A DNA stretch of 64,000 nt, taken from contig CALUBS010000011.1 of NCBI GenBank assembly GCA_943914355.1, positions 1-64,000 on the forward strand. Reading direction: 5' to 3'. Shown here piece by piece: positions 35,580 through 48,145 of the stretch; positions within the stretch are counted from its first letter, which is position 1, and each line of letters begins with the position of its first letter. This stretch comes from an uncultured Corynebacterium sp. GTDB lineage: Bacteria > Actinomycetota > Actinomycetes > Mycobacteriales > Mycobacteriaceae. The notes under the pieces are model-generated. The model saw nothing but the letters and a program-made list of their open reading frames with translations. It was not told the DNA's origin and did not search any database. Position numbers and translations under genes: made by a program.

Positions 35580-37076
35580 ATGTCTCAGTACACTGGACCC
35601 GCACGTGGGGCATTTCCTGAGCTTAAGCTAGAAAAGAAGGTCCCGAAGAACGCGCAGGCCCTACTCATCGCCGCATTTAAGGGCGAGGAGGGCATTGAAC
35701 TTCCAGGCACCTCGCTGCTCAAGCCGGCCGCGCTGCGCGAAGCATACGAGTCCCTCATCGCCGTGGGGGCAACCGGCAAGGCCAATGAGGTCACCCGCAT
35801 CCCGGCGCCCAAGAAGGCGGAGGTCGATTCCATCATCGCCGTCGGCCTTGGCGATGCCGAGGACCTCGATGCAGAAACCTTGCGCCGCGCCGCCGGCAGC
35901 GCCGCACGCTCGATATCCAAGGTGGAAGAGGTGGCCACCTCCTTGGGCGATTTTGGCATCGCTCCCACGGTAGAGGGCCTTACCCTGGGCGGTTACAAGT
36001 TCAAGGGGCTTCGTTCTAAGTCCGGCAAGGATTCGGAGCAGCCAGCCGCCTTTACCGTGGTGGCAGAAAAGTCCGCGCGCGAGGAATTCGAGGCGGCCAA
36101 GATCACCGCGGAGTCCGTGGTGATTGCCCGCGACCTGGTCAATACCCCGTCCAACCTGCTGTACCCGGAGTCTTATGCAGACTTCCTCTCCGCCCAGGCT
36201 AAAGAGGTTGGCCTCGAGGTAGAAATCCTGGATGAAAAGGCGCTGCAGAAGCAGGGCTTTGGCGGCATTACCGCCGTCGGCCGCGGTTCCGCTCGCCCGC
36301 CGCGCCTGGTGCGCCTGAGCTGGAACCCGAAGAAGGCGAAAAAGCACGTGGCGCTCGTGGGCAAGGGCATCACCTTCGATACCGGCGGCATTTCCTTAAA
36401 GCCGGGGTCTGGCATGTGGGACATGATTTCCGATATGGGCGGTTCCGCCGCCATGGCCGTCTCCATCATCGCTGCGGCCAAGCTCAACCTGCCGGTGAAG
36501 ATCACCGCTACCCTGCCGCTGGCAGAAAACATGCCGGGCGATAACGCCACCCGCCCAGGCGATGTCATCACCCACTACGGCGGCATTACCTCTGAGGTTC
36601 TCAATACCGATGCGGAGGGCCGCCTCGTGCTTGCCGATGCCATTGCGCGCGCCAGCGAGGATAAGCCCGACTTCCTCATCGAAACCGCCACGCTGACCGG
36701 CGCCCAGATGGTCGCCCTAGGCGAGCGCACCGCTGGCGTCATGGGTTCGGAAGACTTCCGCGACCGCATGGCGGGCATCGGCCGCGAGGTCGGTGAAAAT
36801 GCCTGGGCCATGCCGCTATTGGAAGAACACGATGAATCCGTGAAATCCGCCAGCGCCGATATCCGCAATATCAATGCCAAGCGCGAGGGCGGCATGGAAT
36901 ACGCCGGCACCTACTTAAAGCAGTTCGTGGGCGAGGGCATCGAATGGGCACACATCGATGTCGCCGGGCCTTCCTTCAATACCACCGGCGCTTATGGCTA
37001 TACGCCAAAGATGGGTACGGGCGTTCCCACCCGCACCGTCATCGCTGCCCTCCGCGAGATTGCTGAATCAAAGTAA
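35580..37076 (+). CDS. pepB: M17 family leucyl aminopeptidase
   Basis: Cytosolic, typically hexameric two-zinc aminopeptidase that removes N-terminal Leu and other residues. The 498-residue product has the metal-binding and catalytic segments VGKGITFDTGGISLKPG and the signature NTDAEGRLVLADA (about 343-355). Its variable N-terminal macrodomain-like half covers about 1-170. AAAAAGGAGG lies about six bases before the ATG, an unusually strong ribosome-binding site in this window. It is the orthologue of Rv2213. Confidence 0.96.
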   Translation: MSQYTGPARGAFPELKLEKKVPKNAQALLIAAFKGEEGIELPGTSLLKPAALREAYESLIAVGATGKANEVTRIPAPKKAEVDSIIAVGLGDAEDLDAETLRRAAGSAARSISKVEEVATSLGDFGIAPTVEGLTLGGYKFKGLRSKSGKDSEQPAAFTVVAEKSAREEFEAAKITAESVVIARDLVNTPSNLLYPESYADFLSAQAKEVGLEVEILDEKALQKQGFGGITAVGRGSARPPRLVRLSWNPKKAKKHVALVGKGITFDTGGISLKPGSGMWDMISDMGGSAAMAVSIIAAAKLNLPVKITATLPLAENMPGDNATRPGDVITHYGGITSEVLNTDAEGRLVLADAIARASEDKPDFLIETATLTGAQMVALGERTAGVMGSEDFRDRMAGIGREVGENAWAMPLLEEHDESVKSASADIRNINAKREGGMEYAGTYLKQFVGEGIEWAHIDVAGPSFNTTGAYGYTPKMGTGVPTRTVIAALREIAESK

Positions 37077-37114
37077 TACCTCACGTAGCCGCCTGGGCAT
37101 AAAATAGCGGAGTT

Positions 37115-37651
37115 ATGAACACTGCTTTAATCATCGTTGATGTCCAACACGATTTTTGCCCAGGCGGCGCGCTTGGCACCGATCGCGGCAACGAGGTTGC
37201 AGAGAAGATCTCTTCTTTGCAGACCGAGTACGACACCGTCGTTGCCACGCAGGACTGGCACATCGATCCGGGTTCCCACTTTGCGGAGGACCCGGATTTT
37301 GTCGATTCCTGGCCGGTGCACTGCGTCGCCGATTCCTATGGCGCCCAGATGCACGAGGCGATCGGGCCTGCGCAAGCATATTTCCGCAAGGGTGAATACA
37401 CCGCCGCGTACTCCGGCTTTGAGGGTGAAGCGGACGGCGTATTGCTGGCGGATTGGCTGCGCGAGCACGCTATCGATGCGGTAGACATCGTCGGCATTGC
37501 CACGGATCATTGCGTGCAGGCAACCGCGGCGGATGCCCTAAAGGAAGGCTTTTCCGTCCGTGTCCTGAGCGAGTACTGCTCCCCTGTTGATCCAGACCGC
37601 GGTGATGCCGCCTTGGCAAAGCTAAGAAAAGCCGGCGCCACCATCGTCTAG
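37115..37651 (+). CDS. pncA: PncA, nicotinamidase
   Basis: Hydrolyses nicotinamide to nicotinic acid in NAD salvage and, in this family, also pyrazinamide. The 178-residue product shows the catalytic triad Asp9 (IVDVQHDFCPGG), Lys92 (YFRKGEY) and Cys133 (ATDHCVQA). The metal-binding segment DWHIDPGSHF contains the usual Asp/His ligands. TAAAAT lies nine bases upstream, giving a very short leader or none. It follows pepB by 38 bases and is probably transcribed from its own promoter. Confidence 0.95.
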   Translation: MNTALIIVDVQHDFCPGGALGTDRGNEVAEKISSLQTEYDTVVATQDWHIDPGSHFAEDPDFVDSWPVHCVADSYGAQMHEAIGPAQAYFRKGEYTAAYSGFEGEADGVLLADWLREHAIDAVDIVGIATDHCVQATAADALKEGFSVRVLSEYCSPVDPDRGDAALAKLRKAGATIV

Positions 37652-37656
37652 GCTTA

Positions 37657-38067
37657 TTAACTTAAGTCTTGCCCCGAATCAGGGTTCTCGCCGCGCTCAA
37701 AACGGGCGCGGCGAAGGCGCTGTTCTTCCCTCTTGCGCAAGATACGTTGGCGTTCCATACGCTCGCGCATGCGTTGGGGGTACCCGGTTTCTTCGACATC
37801 AAAAACGTCGCACTGCAATAGTTTTCCTACCGCGTCAATCCCCTTCGGCCCGCCGATGCGCCGACGGATAAACTCACCTTTTTCATCTACGACGACCACA
37901 GACATTTCATTGACCACGGTCTCAGGCTCGATAAATGCCTCGACAAACGCCTTATCAGCCGCCCACAATTTGAGCTCTTGTTCATCTTCTGGGCGAATAG
38001 TTTCTCCCGGACCGCGGGGCGGTCGCAGTGGCGATCGGGACTTATTGCGGCGGAAGAGGTTGAACAT
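37657..38067 (-). CDS. Conserved corynebacterial protein of unknown function
   Basis: I do not recognise a domain. The 136-residue protein has a basic N-terminus (MFNLFRRNKSRSPLRPPR), a central mixed alpha/beta part (EMSVVVVDEKGEFIRRRIGG), and a strongly basic helical tail (PQRMRERMERQRILRKREEQ) that could bind RNA or an acidic partner. There are no Cys pairs and no membrane helices. It is convergent with pncA (5-base gap) and divergent from sucB; a similar small gene sits at this place in other corynebacteria. Confidence 0.7.
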   Translation of the reverse strand: MFNLFRRNKSRSPLRPPRGPGETIRPEDEQELKLWAADKAFVEAFIEPETVVNEMSVVVVDEKGEFIRRRIGGPKGIDAVGKLLQCDVFDVEETGYPQRMRERMERQRILRKREEQRLRRARFERGENPDSGQDLS

Positions 38068-38192
38068 AACCCACTAGTTTACCCGCATGGAGGGTATTAC
38101 TAACCCCACTACTGCACGATGACGGGCATCACGCTGTAAGATTGTGCGGTAGCGATAGAATACTTCCAACTTTTCGAGGAGTCTTAAAACTC

Positions 38193-40331
38193 ATGGCGAA
38201 CTCCGTTGAGATGCCCGAGCTGGGCGAGTCCGTAACCGAAGGCACCATTACCCAGTGGCTTAAGTCCGTCGGCGACACCGTCGAGGTAGACGAGCCTTTG
38301 CTCGAGGTCTCCACCGACAAGGTCGACACCGAAATCCCTTCCCCCGTTGCCGGCACCATTCTAGAAATCAAGGCCGAAGAAGACGACACCATCGAGGTCG
38401 GCGAGGTGATCGCCGTCATCGGTGATGAAGACGAGGCTGACTCCTCTTCCTCCTCTGATGATTCTGACGACTCCGACTCCGACGACGAAAAGTCTGAGGA
38501 CAAGGAAGAATCCACGTCCGAGGACAAGAAGGAAGACAAGGACGAGAAGAAGTCTGGCTCTAGCTCCAAGGCTTCTGGCAAGGCCACCGATGTGGAGATG
38601 CCAGAACTCGGCGAATCCGTCACCGAGGGCACCATTACCCAGTGGCTCAAGTCCGTCGGCGACACCGTCGAGGTAGACGAACCACTGCTCGAGGTCTCTA
38701 CCGACAAGGTCGACACCGAAATTCCTTCCCCCGTTGCCGGCACCCTGGTAGAAATCCTCGCCGAAGAGGACGAAACCATCGAGGTCGGCGAAGCCATCGC
38801 CCGCGTCGGCGACGAAAACGCCGCACCATCCTCCGACGACTCCGACGACGAGAAGTCCGAGGACAAGGAAGAATCCACGTCCGAGGACAAGAAGGAAGAC
38901 AAGGACGAGAAGAAGTCTGGCTCTAGCTCCAAGGCTTCTGGCAAGGCCACCGATGTGGAGATGCCAGAACTCGGCGAATCCGTCACCGAGGGCACCATTA
39001 CCCAGTGGCTCAAGTCCGTCGGCGACACCGTCGAGGTAGACGAACCACTGCTCGAGGTCTCTACCGACAAGGTCGACACCGAAATTCCTTCCCCCGTTGC
39101 CGGCACCCTGGTAGAAATCCTCGCCGAAGAGGACGAAACCATCGAGGTCGGCGAAGCCATCGCCCGCGTCGGCGACGAAAACGCCGCACCATCCTCCGAC
39201 GACTCCGACGACGAGAAGTCCGAGGACAAGGAAGAATCCACGTCCGAGGACAAGAAGGAAGACAAGGAAGAATCCAAGTCTGACGAGAAGAAGGAAGACA
39301 AGTCCGAGCCAGCCAAGGAAGAGAAGAAGGAAGAGCCCAAGCAGGATTCTTCCCTGAACACCTCCACCAAGGTCAACAACGGCGATAACGTTCCATACGT
39401 CACCCCGTTGGTGCGCAAGTTGGCTGATAAGCACGGCGTGGACCTCAACTCCATTGAGGGCACCGGTGTGGGTGGACGCATCCGCAAGCAGGACGTCCTT
39501 TCCGCTGCTGGTGAGGGCGATGCGAAGGCATCGGCAGACGACGATAAGAAGGCTGCTGACTCCCCACGCGCACGCTGGTCCACCAAGTCTGTGGATCCGG
39601 AAAAGCAGGAACTTATCGGCACCACCAAGAAGGTCAACCGCATCCGCGAAATCACCGCTACCAAGATGGTGGAAGCGCTGCAGATTTCCGCACAGCTTAC
39701 CCACGTGCAGGAAGTCGATATGACTCCTATCTGGGATATGCGCAAGAAGAACAAGCAGGCGTTCATTGATAAGTATGGCGCCAACTTGTCCTTCCTGCCG
39801 TTCATCGTGAAGGCCACCACGGAGGCTTTGGTCTCCCACCCGAACGTGAACGCCTCCTATGACCCAGAGACCAAGAAGATGACCTACCACGAGGATGTCA
39901 ACGTCGCCATCGCCGTAGACACCCCGAAGGGTCTGCTCACCCCGGTCATCCACAAGGCACAGAACCTGTCCTTGCCGGAAATCGCGCAGCAGATTGCGGA
40001 GCTGGCTGATAAGGCCCGCAATAACAAGCTGAAGCCGAATGACCTGACCGGTGCCACCTTCACCGTGACCAATATCGGTTCCGAGGGCGCATTGCTCGAT
40101 ACCCCGATCCTGGTTCCGCCACAGGCCGGAATCCTGGGTACCGCGGCTATCCAGAAGCGCGCTGTCGTGGTCAACGAGAATGGCCAGGATGCTATCGCCA
40201 TCCGCCAGATGTGCTTCCTGCCCTTCACCTATGACCACCAGGTCATCGATGGTGCGGACGCAGGCCGCTTCATCACCACCATCAAGGACCGCCTGGAGAC
40301 TGCAGACTTTGAGGCTGACCTCGATATCTAA
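38193..40331 (+). CDS. sucB: E2 dihydrolipoamide acyltransferase with three lipoyl domains
   Basis: E2 core of the 2-oxo acid dehydrogenase system. In corynebacteria the orthologue (aceF, also called sucB) serves the mixed pyruvate/2-oxoglutarate dehydrogenase complex. ATG 38193 gives 712 residues. Three lipoyl domains have lipoyl lysines at 43, 172 and 293, each in [12 protein letters not shown]. They are separated by long acidic/lysine-rich linkers of Asp, Glu, Ser and Lys. The peripheral subunit-binding domain follows ([20 protein letters not shown], about 405-425). The catalytic domain ends in the active-site [10 protein letters not shown] with His682. Domains 2 and 3 plus linker are an exact 363-bp DNA duplication. 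TAAGAT (38137) and TAGAAT (38156) are candidate -10 elements. Confidence 0.94.
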   Translation: MANSVEMPELGESVTEGTITQWLKSVGDTVEVDEPLLEVSTDKVDTEIPSPVAGTILEIKAEEDDTIEVGEVIAVIGDEDEADSSSSSDDSDDSDSDDEKSEDKEESTSEDKKEDKDEKKSGSSSKASGKATDVEMPELGESVTEGTITQWLKSVGDTVEVDEPLLEVSTDKVDTEIPSPVAGTLVEILAEEDETIEVGEAIARVGDENAAPSSDDSDDEKSEDKEESTSEDKKEDKDEKKSGSSSKASGKATDVEMPELGESVTEGTITQWLKSVGDTVEVDEPLLEVSTDKVDTEIPSPVAGTLVEILAEEDETIEVGEAIARVGDENAAPSSDDSDDEKSEDKEESTSEDKKEDKEESKSDEKKEDKSEPAKEEKKEEPKQDSSLNTSTKVNNGDNVPYVTPLVRKLADKHGVDLNSIEGTGVGGRIRKQDVLSAAGEGDAKASADDDKKAADSPRARWSTKSVDPEKQELIGTTKKVNRIREITATKMVEALQISAQLTHVQEVDMTPIWDMRKKNKQAFIDKYGANLSFLPFIVKATTEALVSHPNVNASYDPETKKMTYHEDVNVAIAVDTPKGLLTPVIHKAQNLSLPEIAQQIAELADKARNNKLKPNDLTGATFTVTNIGSEGALLDTPILVPPQAGILGTAAIQKRAVVVNENGQDAIAIRQMCFLPFTYDHQVIDGADAGRFITTIKDRLETADFEADLDI
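38499..39268 (+). repeat. Exact 363-bp tandem duplication inside sucB
   Basis: Unit 1 (about 38499-38861) and unit 2 (about 38862-39224) appear identical base for base, and the first 40 or so bases of a third unit follow (39225-39268). Each unit encodes 121 residues: one acidic linker plus one lipoyl domain. The first lipoyl domain (38193-38450) is similar in protein but differs at many synonymous sites. Confidence 0.85.
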
Positions 40332-40352
40332 AGCAGTTAGCTAACTGGCATA

Positions 40353-40390
40353 CCTCCCGTTCCTTCCGCGCGAAGGGACGGGAGGTTTTG
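40353..40390 (+). terminator. Intrinsic terminator after sucB
   Basis: CCTCCCGT-CCTTC (40353-40366) pairs with GAAGG-ACGGGAGG (40372-40385), followed by TTTTG. Confidence 0.9.
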
Positions 40391-40554
40391 TCATGCCTGG
40401 GGTACCGCGCGGGGGTGTAGCGCGTAAACTTCCGGCAAAAATATCAGACGAATTTTATCCCGGCGCTGCAGGATATATTTCACTAATTAGGAGGTAAGCG
40501 GGCTACGACACATTTCCCTCGGTGAGTTGCTGCATAAAAGTTTTTCAAGGGCGC

Positions 40555-40582
40555 TGTTTTTACCGGTTATTAAACATATACT
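40555..40582 (+). promoter_or_regulatory. Candidate promoter of gcvPTH
   Basis: TATACT (40577-40582), with TGTTTT (40555-40560) 16 bases upstream, about 45 bases before the gcvP start. I looked for, and did not find, the conserved core of a glycine riboswitch in 40391-40627. Confidence 0.45.
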
Positions 40583-40627
40583 TAGGGGCGGTTAAGACCA
40601 TTGCACCCGATGAAGGAGACCTCACAG

Positions 40628-43471
<2,844 letters not shown>

Positions 43472-43473
43472 CA

Positions 43474-44586
43474 ATGACCGAACTTCTAACCTCCCCGCTC
43501 AATGCCAAGCACGAGGAACTCGGCGCTACCTTCACGGCCTTTGGGCCGTGGAATATGCCGCTGAAGTACAACAGCGAGCTGGAAGAACACCGCGCCGTTC
43601 GCAACAGCGCAGGCCTGTTTGATCTCTCCCACATGGGAGAAATCTGGGTCAATGGACCCGACGCCGGCAAGTTCTTGTCCTACTCCTTCATCTCTAACCT
43701 AGATTCGCTGAAGGTGGGCAAGGCCAAGTACTCCATGATCACCGCTGAAGACGGCGGCATCATCGATGACCTGATTTCCTATCGCTTCGAGGATGAAAAG
43801 TTCCTCGTCGTGCCCAACGCCGGCAATGCCGATACCGTCTGGGACGAACTCAATAAGCGCTCCGAGGGCTTCGACGTAGAGCTCAAGAACGAGTCCCGCG
43901 ACGTTGCCATGATCGCCGTGCAGGGCCCCAAGGCCGCCGAGATCCTCGTCCCGCTGGTAGAGGACAATAAGCAAGAAGCCGTCTACGAGCTGGGCTACTA
44001 CGCCGCCACGATGGGCAAGGTGGCACGCACCTTCGCCATCATCGCACGCACCGGTTATACCGGCGAGGATGGCTTCGAGCTCATCGTCTACAACTCCGAT
44101 GCCCCGCAGTTGTGGGAAGAATTGCTCAAGGCGGGCGCGGAATATGACATCAAGCCGTGCGGCCTAGCCGCGCGCGATTCCCTGCGCTTGGAGGCTGGCA
44201 TGCCGCTCTACGGCAACGAGCTCTCCCGCGATATCACCCCGGTAGAGGCGGGCATGTCGCGCGCCTTTGCCAAGAAGGAAGCGGACTTCGTGGGCGCAGA
44301 CGTCATCCGCAAGCGCGCCGAGGAAGGCCCACAGGTCGTTATCTCCGGGCTCACCTCGGATCAGCGCCGCGCGGCGCGTTCCGGCGCCGAGGTTTATCTC
44401 AATGACACCAAGGTCGGCACCGTCACCTCGGGTCAGCCCTCCCCCACTCTTGGCCACCCAGTGGCCATTGCGCTGCTTGATACCAGCGCGGAGCTCGAAC
44501 CGGGCACCGCGGTGGAGGTAGGAATCCGCGGCAAGCGTTATCCTTTTGAGGTAACCGCGTTGCCGTTCTACAAGCGCGACAAGTAA
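43474..44586 (+). CDS. gcvT: GcvT, aminomethyltransferase (T-protein)
   Basis: Transfers the methylene group from the GcvH-bound intermediate to tetrahydrofolate and releases ammonia. The 370-residue product starts at ATG 43474, two bases after the gcvP stop, using GGAG inside the end of gcvP. Typical segments are LFDLSHMGEIWVNGPDA, YSMITAEDGGIIDDL, RTGYTGEDGFELIV and the folate-site RDSLRLEAGMPLYG (about 234-247). Tight spacing supports co-translation with gcvP. Confidence 0.96.
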   Translation: MTELLTSPLNAKHEELGATFTAFGPWNMPLKYNSELEEHRAVRNSAGLFDLSHMGEIWVNGPDAGKFLSYSFISNLDSLKVGKAKYSMITAEDGGIIDDLISYRFEDEKFLVVPNAGNADTVWDELNKRSEGFDVELKNESRDVAMIAVQGPKAAEILVPLVEDNKQEAVYELGYYAATMGKVARTFAIIARTGYTGEDGFELIVYNSDAPQLWEELLKAGAEYDIKPCGLAARDSLRLEAGMPLYGNELSRDITPVEAGMSRAFAKKEADFVGADVIRKRAEEGPQVVISGLTSDQRRAARSGAEVYLNDTKVGTVTSGQPSPTLGHPVAIALLDTSAELEPGTAVEVGIRGKRYPFEVTALPFYKRDK

Positions 44587-44631
44587 GCCACCCGCACACC
44601 CTAAAATCTCAGCCCGAAAGGACTACACACC

Positions 44632-45024
44632 ATGTCTAACCTGCCCCAAGACTTTTCCTACTCCGAAGACCACGAATGGGTTAACGCCGCGAAGGACGCC
44701 GTAGAAGGCAAGACCGTTCGCATCGGCATCACCTCCGTTGCCGCAGACCGCCTAGGCGAGGTCGTCTTCGCCGAACTGCCTGAGGTAGGCGATACCGTCA
44801 CCGCCGGCGATTCCTGTGGCGAGGTCGAATCCACCAAGTCCGTATCGGACCTGTTCTCCCCGGTCACCGGCACCGTGAAGGCCGTCAACGATGCCGTTCA
44901 CGATGACTACGCCGTCATAAACAACGACCCCTTCGGTGAAGGCTGGCTCTTCGAGGTCGAGGTGGATGAAGCAGGCGAGCTCATGGAGGAAGAGGAATAC
45001 GCCTCCGCTAACGGCCTCGACTAA
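44632..45024 (+). CDS. gcvH: GcvH, lipoyl carrier H-protein
   Basis: Small lipoylated shuttle of the glycine cleavage system, 130 residues. The lipoyl attachment site is EVESTKSVSDLFSPV with Lys69. The fold-defining segments DHEWV near the N-terminus and NDDPFGEGWLFEVEV (here NNDPFGEGWLFEV) near the C-terminus are present. GAAAGGA lies ten bases before the ATG. It is followed by a strong terminator that closes the gcvPTH operon. LipB and LipA, encoded next, should lipoylate it. Confidence 0.96.
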   Translation: MSNLPQDFSYSEDHEWVNAAKDAVEGKTVRIGITSVAADRLGEVVFAELPEVGDTVTAGDSCGEVESTKSVSDLFSPVTGTVKAVNDAVHDDYAVINNDPFGEGWLFEVEVDEAGELMEEEEYASANGLD

Positions 45025-45061
45025 AAGGCGGTTAGTTCGACGCCCTCGAACATAAAATAAG

Positions 45062-45096
45062 GCGGGAGGATGCCAAGGCATTCTCCCGCTTTGCTT
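45062..45096 (+). terminator. Intrinsic terminator of gcvPTH
   Basis: GCGGGAG-ATGCC (45062-45074) pairs with GGCAT-CTCCCGC (45077-45089), followed by TTTGCTTTT. Confidence 0.88.
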
Positions 45097-45127
45097 TTCC
45101 CTACCAAAGAAGACGACACTAGAGATT

Positions 45128-45931
45128 ATGACTGCACCACGCGATCCTTTCTTTCCCGCTGAACGCTCCATTCGCGCCTCGGATAACCCCCTTGAAATTC
45201 GCCACTTGGGCCGCATGGATTATCAAGAGGCATGGGATTATCAGGCGGAGGTGGCAGCGGCGCGCGCGCAGGACGCGCAGGACGATGTGGTCTTAGTGGT
45301 CGAACACCCCAATATCTACACCGCGGGCAAGCGCACGCAGCCTGAGGATATGCCGGATAATGATCTGCCGGTTATCACCGTGGACCGCGGCGGGCGCATT
45401 ACCTGGCATGGCGAGGGGCAGTTGGTGCTCTATCCCATCATCAAGCTGGCGGAGCCTGTCGATGTCGTCGATTATGTCCGCCGCCTCGAGGAGGCCACCA
45501 TCCAGGCAGTGCGCGAGATGGGCGTGACTACCGCAGGCCGCATCGACGGCCGCTCTGGGGTGTGGGTGCCTTCTACCACCCAGGCTAAAGATCCTTCCGC
45601 CTCGCAGCGCGATCGCAAGATTGCGGCGCTGGGAATCCGCATTACCCGCGGGGTTACCATGCACGGCCTGGCGCTCAACTGCAGCAATACGCTGGAGTAT
45701 TACGAGCACATCGTGGCCTGTGGCATCGATGATGCAGATATCACCACGCTTTCGCTGGAACTGGGACGCGAGGTCACAATGGAAGAAGCCTCGCAGCCGC
45801 TTTTGCGGGCACTTTATGATGCCCTCTCGGGCCGCCTCATCGTCGCCGATCACAGTTTCGGTTCCGCGCCCGATCCCACGAAGCTTGCGAATGAGAAGGC
45901 GCGGGAGCGGCGTCGGCAAGCGCGGGCTTAA
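45128..45931 (+). CDS. lipB: LipB, octanoyl-[ACP]:protein octanoyltransferase
   Basis: Transfers octanoate from acyl carrier protein to lipoyl domains, the first step of lipoic acid assembly. The 267-residue protein contains [17 protein letters not shown] (the RGGxxTxHGxGQ motif). The catalytic lysine lies at about 164 ([11 protein letters not shown]) and the acyl-thioester cysteine at about 185 (LALNCSNTL). ATG 45128 has no Shine-Dalgarno sequence; GACACT lies seven bases upstream, a weak leaderless candidate. It is the orthologue of Rv2217 and precedes lipA by 109 bases. Confidence 0.95.
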   Translation: MTAPRDPFFPAERSIRASDNPLEIRHLGRMDYQEAWDYQAEVAAARAQDAQDDVVLVVEHPNIYTAGKRTQPEDMPDNDLPVITVDRGGRITWHGEGQLVLYPIIKLAEPVDVVDYVRRLEEATIQAVREMGVTTAGRIDGRSGVWVPSTTQAKDPSASQRDRKIAALGIRITRGVTMHGLALNCSNTLEYYEHIVACGIDDADITTLSLELGREVTMEEASQPLLRALYDALSGRLIVADHSFGSAPDPTKLANEKARERRRQARA

Positions 45932-46040
45932 GCTCCGTGGCCCTAGTTTGGGGCTAGCGTGGAATAGTTGCGCGCCCGCGCGCCTTGTACCAAGAAGAGC
46001 TATTAGCCATCACCATCTTTGATCGATAAAGTGAGTATTT

Positions 46041-47132
46041 GTGACTGTAAAGCCTGAAGGACGCAAGATGCTCCGCATTGAGAAGAAAAATGCGGAGTCG
46101 CCCATCGAACAAAAGCCGCGGTGGATCCGCAACCAGGTTCGCACCGGACCGGGCTATGAGGACATGAAGTCCCGCGTGGCCGGCGCTTCCCTGCACACCG
46201 TCTGCCAAGAAGCCGGTTGTCCGAATATCCACGAATGTTGGGAATCCCGCGAGGCAACCTTCCTCATCGGCGGCGATAAGTGCACCCGCCGTTGTGACTT
46301 CTGCGATATTGCTACCGGCAAACCGGAGCCGCTCGACCGCGACGAGCCGCGCCGCGTGGCCGAAAACATCCAGGAAATGGACCTCAACTACACCACGATT
46401 ACCGGTGTGACCCGCGATGACCTCCCAGATGAGGGCGCGTGGCTGTATGCGGAAATCGTGCGCAAGGTCCACGAGCTCAACCCACACACCGGCGTAGAAA
46501 ACCTCACCCCGGATTTCTCTGGCAAGCCGGACCTGCTCGAAGAGGTCTTCGAGGCACAGCCGGAGGTATTCGCTCACAACCTGGAGACCGTGCCGCGCAT
46601 CTTCAAGCGCATCCGCCCGGCCTTCCGCTACGAGCGCTCCCTCGATGTCATCCGCCAAGCCCACGACTACGGCCTTATTACCAAGTCCAACCTGATTTTG
46701 GGCATGGGCGAGACCGAGGACGAGGTCGAGGAAGCATTGCGCGACCTGCGCGAGGCTGGCTGTGACATTATTACCATCACCCAGTACCTGCGCCCCGGCC
46801 CGCGCTTCCACCCCATCGAGCGCTGGGTGCGCCCGGAGGAATTCGTGGCTCACTCCAAGCTGGCTAAGGAACTGGGGTTTGGCGGCGTCATGTCTGGTCC
46901 GCTGGTTCGCTCTTCTTACCGCGCTGGCCGCCTATACGTGCAGGCCATGGAAAAGCGCGGCCTGGAATTGCCGGAGAATCTCAAGCACCTGAAGGAGACC
47001 TCCCAGGGTGCTACCGCCCAGGAGGCATCCACCTTGCTGGATAAGTACGGTCCTTCGGAAGAAACCCCGGTGACCACCCGCATGGCCAAAACTCCGGCCA
47101 ATGCTGATTCGGTCGCGGCAACCGTGCGCTAA
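46041..47132 (+). CDS. lipA: LipA, lipoyl synthase
   Basis: Radical-SAM enzyme that inserts two sulfurs into protein-bound octanoate. The 363-residue product carries both cluster motifs: the auxiliary site Cys55, Cys60, Cys66 ([12 protein letters not shown]) and the radical-SAM site Cys81, Cys85, Cys88 (CTRRCDFC). The C-terminal RSSYRA serine-containing motif that ligates the auxiliary cluster is present. GTG 46041 is used as start. With LipB it supplies the three lipoyl domains of the E2 protein and GcvH encoded just upstream. It is the orthologue of Rv2218. Confidence 0.97.
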   Translation: MTVKPEGRKMLRIEKKNAESPIEQKPRWIRNQVRTGPGYEDMKSRVAGASLHTVCQEAGCPNIHECWESREATFLIGGDKCTRRCDFCDIATGKPEPLDRDEPRRVAENIQEMDLNYTTITGVTRDDLPDEGAWLYAEIVRKVHELNPHTGVENLTPDFSGKPDLLEEVFEAQPEVFAHNLETVPRIFKRIRPAFRYERSLDVIRQAHDYGLITKSNLILGMGETEDEVEEALRDLREAGCDIITITQYLRPGPRFHPIERWVRPEEFVAHSKLAKELGFGGVMSGPLVRSSYRAGRLYVQAMEKRGLELPENLKHLKETSQGATAQEASTLLDKYGPSEETPVTTRMAKTPANADSVAATVR

Positions 47133-47178
47133 ACCCTCGGAGTTTTCTTACTCGGCCCTCGCCATCTGCGGGGGCCGT

Positions 47179-47208
47179 TTAACATTTTTGTCACCTGACC
47201 TTTAAAGT
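47179..47208 (+). promoter_or_regulatory. Leaderless promoter of the DUF4191 gene
   Basis: TTAACA (47179-47184) and TAAAGT (47203-47208), 18 bases apart, with the -10 seven bases before ATG 47216. Confidence 0.55.
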
Positions 47209-47215
47209 AGGAACC

Positions 47216-48001
47216 ATGGCGAAAGATGACAAAGCAGCCCTGAAAGCTGCCAAGAAGCAAGAACGCGCGGTTAAGCGCCAAAAGCGTAAGCAAACCTGGT
47301 CACAGTTGTGGCAGGCATTCAATTTGCAGCGCAAGCAGGATAAGGCGCTCATTCCTATCATGCTGGCCGCCTTCCTCGGCGTCGGCCTATTGTTCTTCCT
47401 CATTGGCACGCTCTTTAATGGCCAGTGGTTCATGCTGATTATCGGCTTGGGATTGGGCGCGCTTTTGGCGATGTTCCTGTTTACCCGCCGCCTGGAACGC
47501 GATATGTACAAGCGCGTCGAAGACCAGCCCGGCGCCGCCGGTTGGGCCTTGGAGCAGCAGCTGCGCAATACCGTCGGCATTGTATGGTCCGTAAAGTCCG
47601 GCATCGCCGCCACCCGCCAGCAGGATCTTATTCACAGGGTCATCGGCAATGCGGGCGTCATCTTCGTGTGCGAAGGCAATAAGAACCGCCTTCGCCCCAC
47701 CCTGAACCAGCTGAAAAAGCGCGTGGACAAGATTGCCGGTGGCGTGCCGGTCTATGAGGTCTACGTCGGCACCGGCGAGGACGAGGTGCCGGTTTCCAAG
47801 CTGCGCAACCACCTCATGAAGCTGCCGCGCAACTACAATAAGAACGCCACCTACGAAAATATCCGCCGCATTGAGGCCATGGACTCCATGCCGGGAACGA
47901 TGCCGGGTATGCCCAAGGGCCCAATGCCGCAGCAGGCGCAGAACATGTCGGGCATGAACCGCCGCATGCGCCGCGCGCAGCAGCGCAAGGGAAAGGGCTA
48001 A
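47216..48001 (+). CDS. DUF4191 family two-helix membrane protein
   Basis: Conserved actinobacterial membrane protein (Rv2219-like) of unknown function. The 261 residues comprise a very basic N-terminus (MAKDDKAALKAAKKQERAV), two adjacent transmembrane helices (about 44-64 and 70-88), a soluble domain (about 100-215), and a Met/Pro/Gly/Gln-rich basic tail. The soluble domain contains VGIVWSVKSGIAATRQQDLI and AGVIFVCEGNKNRLRPTL. Its place directly after lipA is conserved across Actinobacteria, but a role in lipoylation is not established. Predicted leaderless. Confidence 0.85.
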   Translation: MAKDDKAALKAAKKQERAVKRQKRKQTWSQLWQAFNLQRKQDKALIPIMLAAFLGVGLLFFLIGTLFNGQWFMLIIGLGLGALLAMFLFTRRLERDMYKRVEDQPGAAGWALEQQLRNTVGIVWSVKSGIAATRQQDLIHRVIGNAGVIFVCEGNKNRLRPTLNQLKKRVDKIAGGVPVYEVYVGTGEDEVPVSKLRNHLMKLPRNYNKNATYENIRRIEAMDSMPGTMPGMPKGPMPQQAQNMSGMNRRMRRAQQRKGKG

Positions 48002-48065
48002 ATACTGCTTTAGCCACTCGCCCCGGCTAGGCTTTCGGCTCTCGCTTTGCTCTAAAGCACAAACG

Positions 48066-48143
48066 GTCCCTGCAACCACCCGATTGGGAAAGGTTGCAGG
48101 GACTGTCGTAGTTTTACGGTGCGCGGGACTTATCCCCGCGCAC
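48066..48143. terminator. Two adjacent hairpins between the DUF4191 and RDD genes
   Basis: GTCCCTGCAACC (48066-48077) with GGTTGCAGGGAC (48092-48103) forms a perfect 12-bp stem with a 14-base loop. GTGCGCGGG (48119-48127) with CCCGCGCAC (48135-48143) forms a second stem just past the RDD stop. The genes are convergent, so each hairpin probably serves one of them. T-tracts are weak. Confidence 0.65.
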
Positions 48144-48145
48144 CG

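Noticed and set aside
38129..39820. 563-codon open frame antisense to sucB, rich in Ser
   Set aside because: It mirrors the repetitive Asp/Glu/Ser/Lys codons of the lipoyl linkers; no ribosome-binding site and no family features. Frame openness is a by-product of codon bias.
40391..40627. Glycine riboswitch before gcvP
   Set aside because: The region was scanned for the conserved glycine aptamer core and it was not found; only a promoter-like element is seen.
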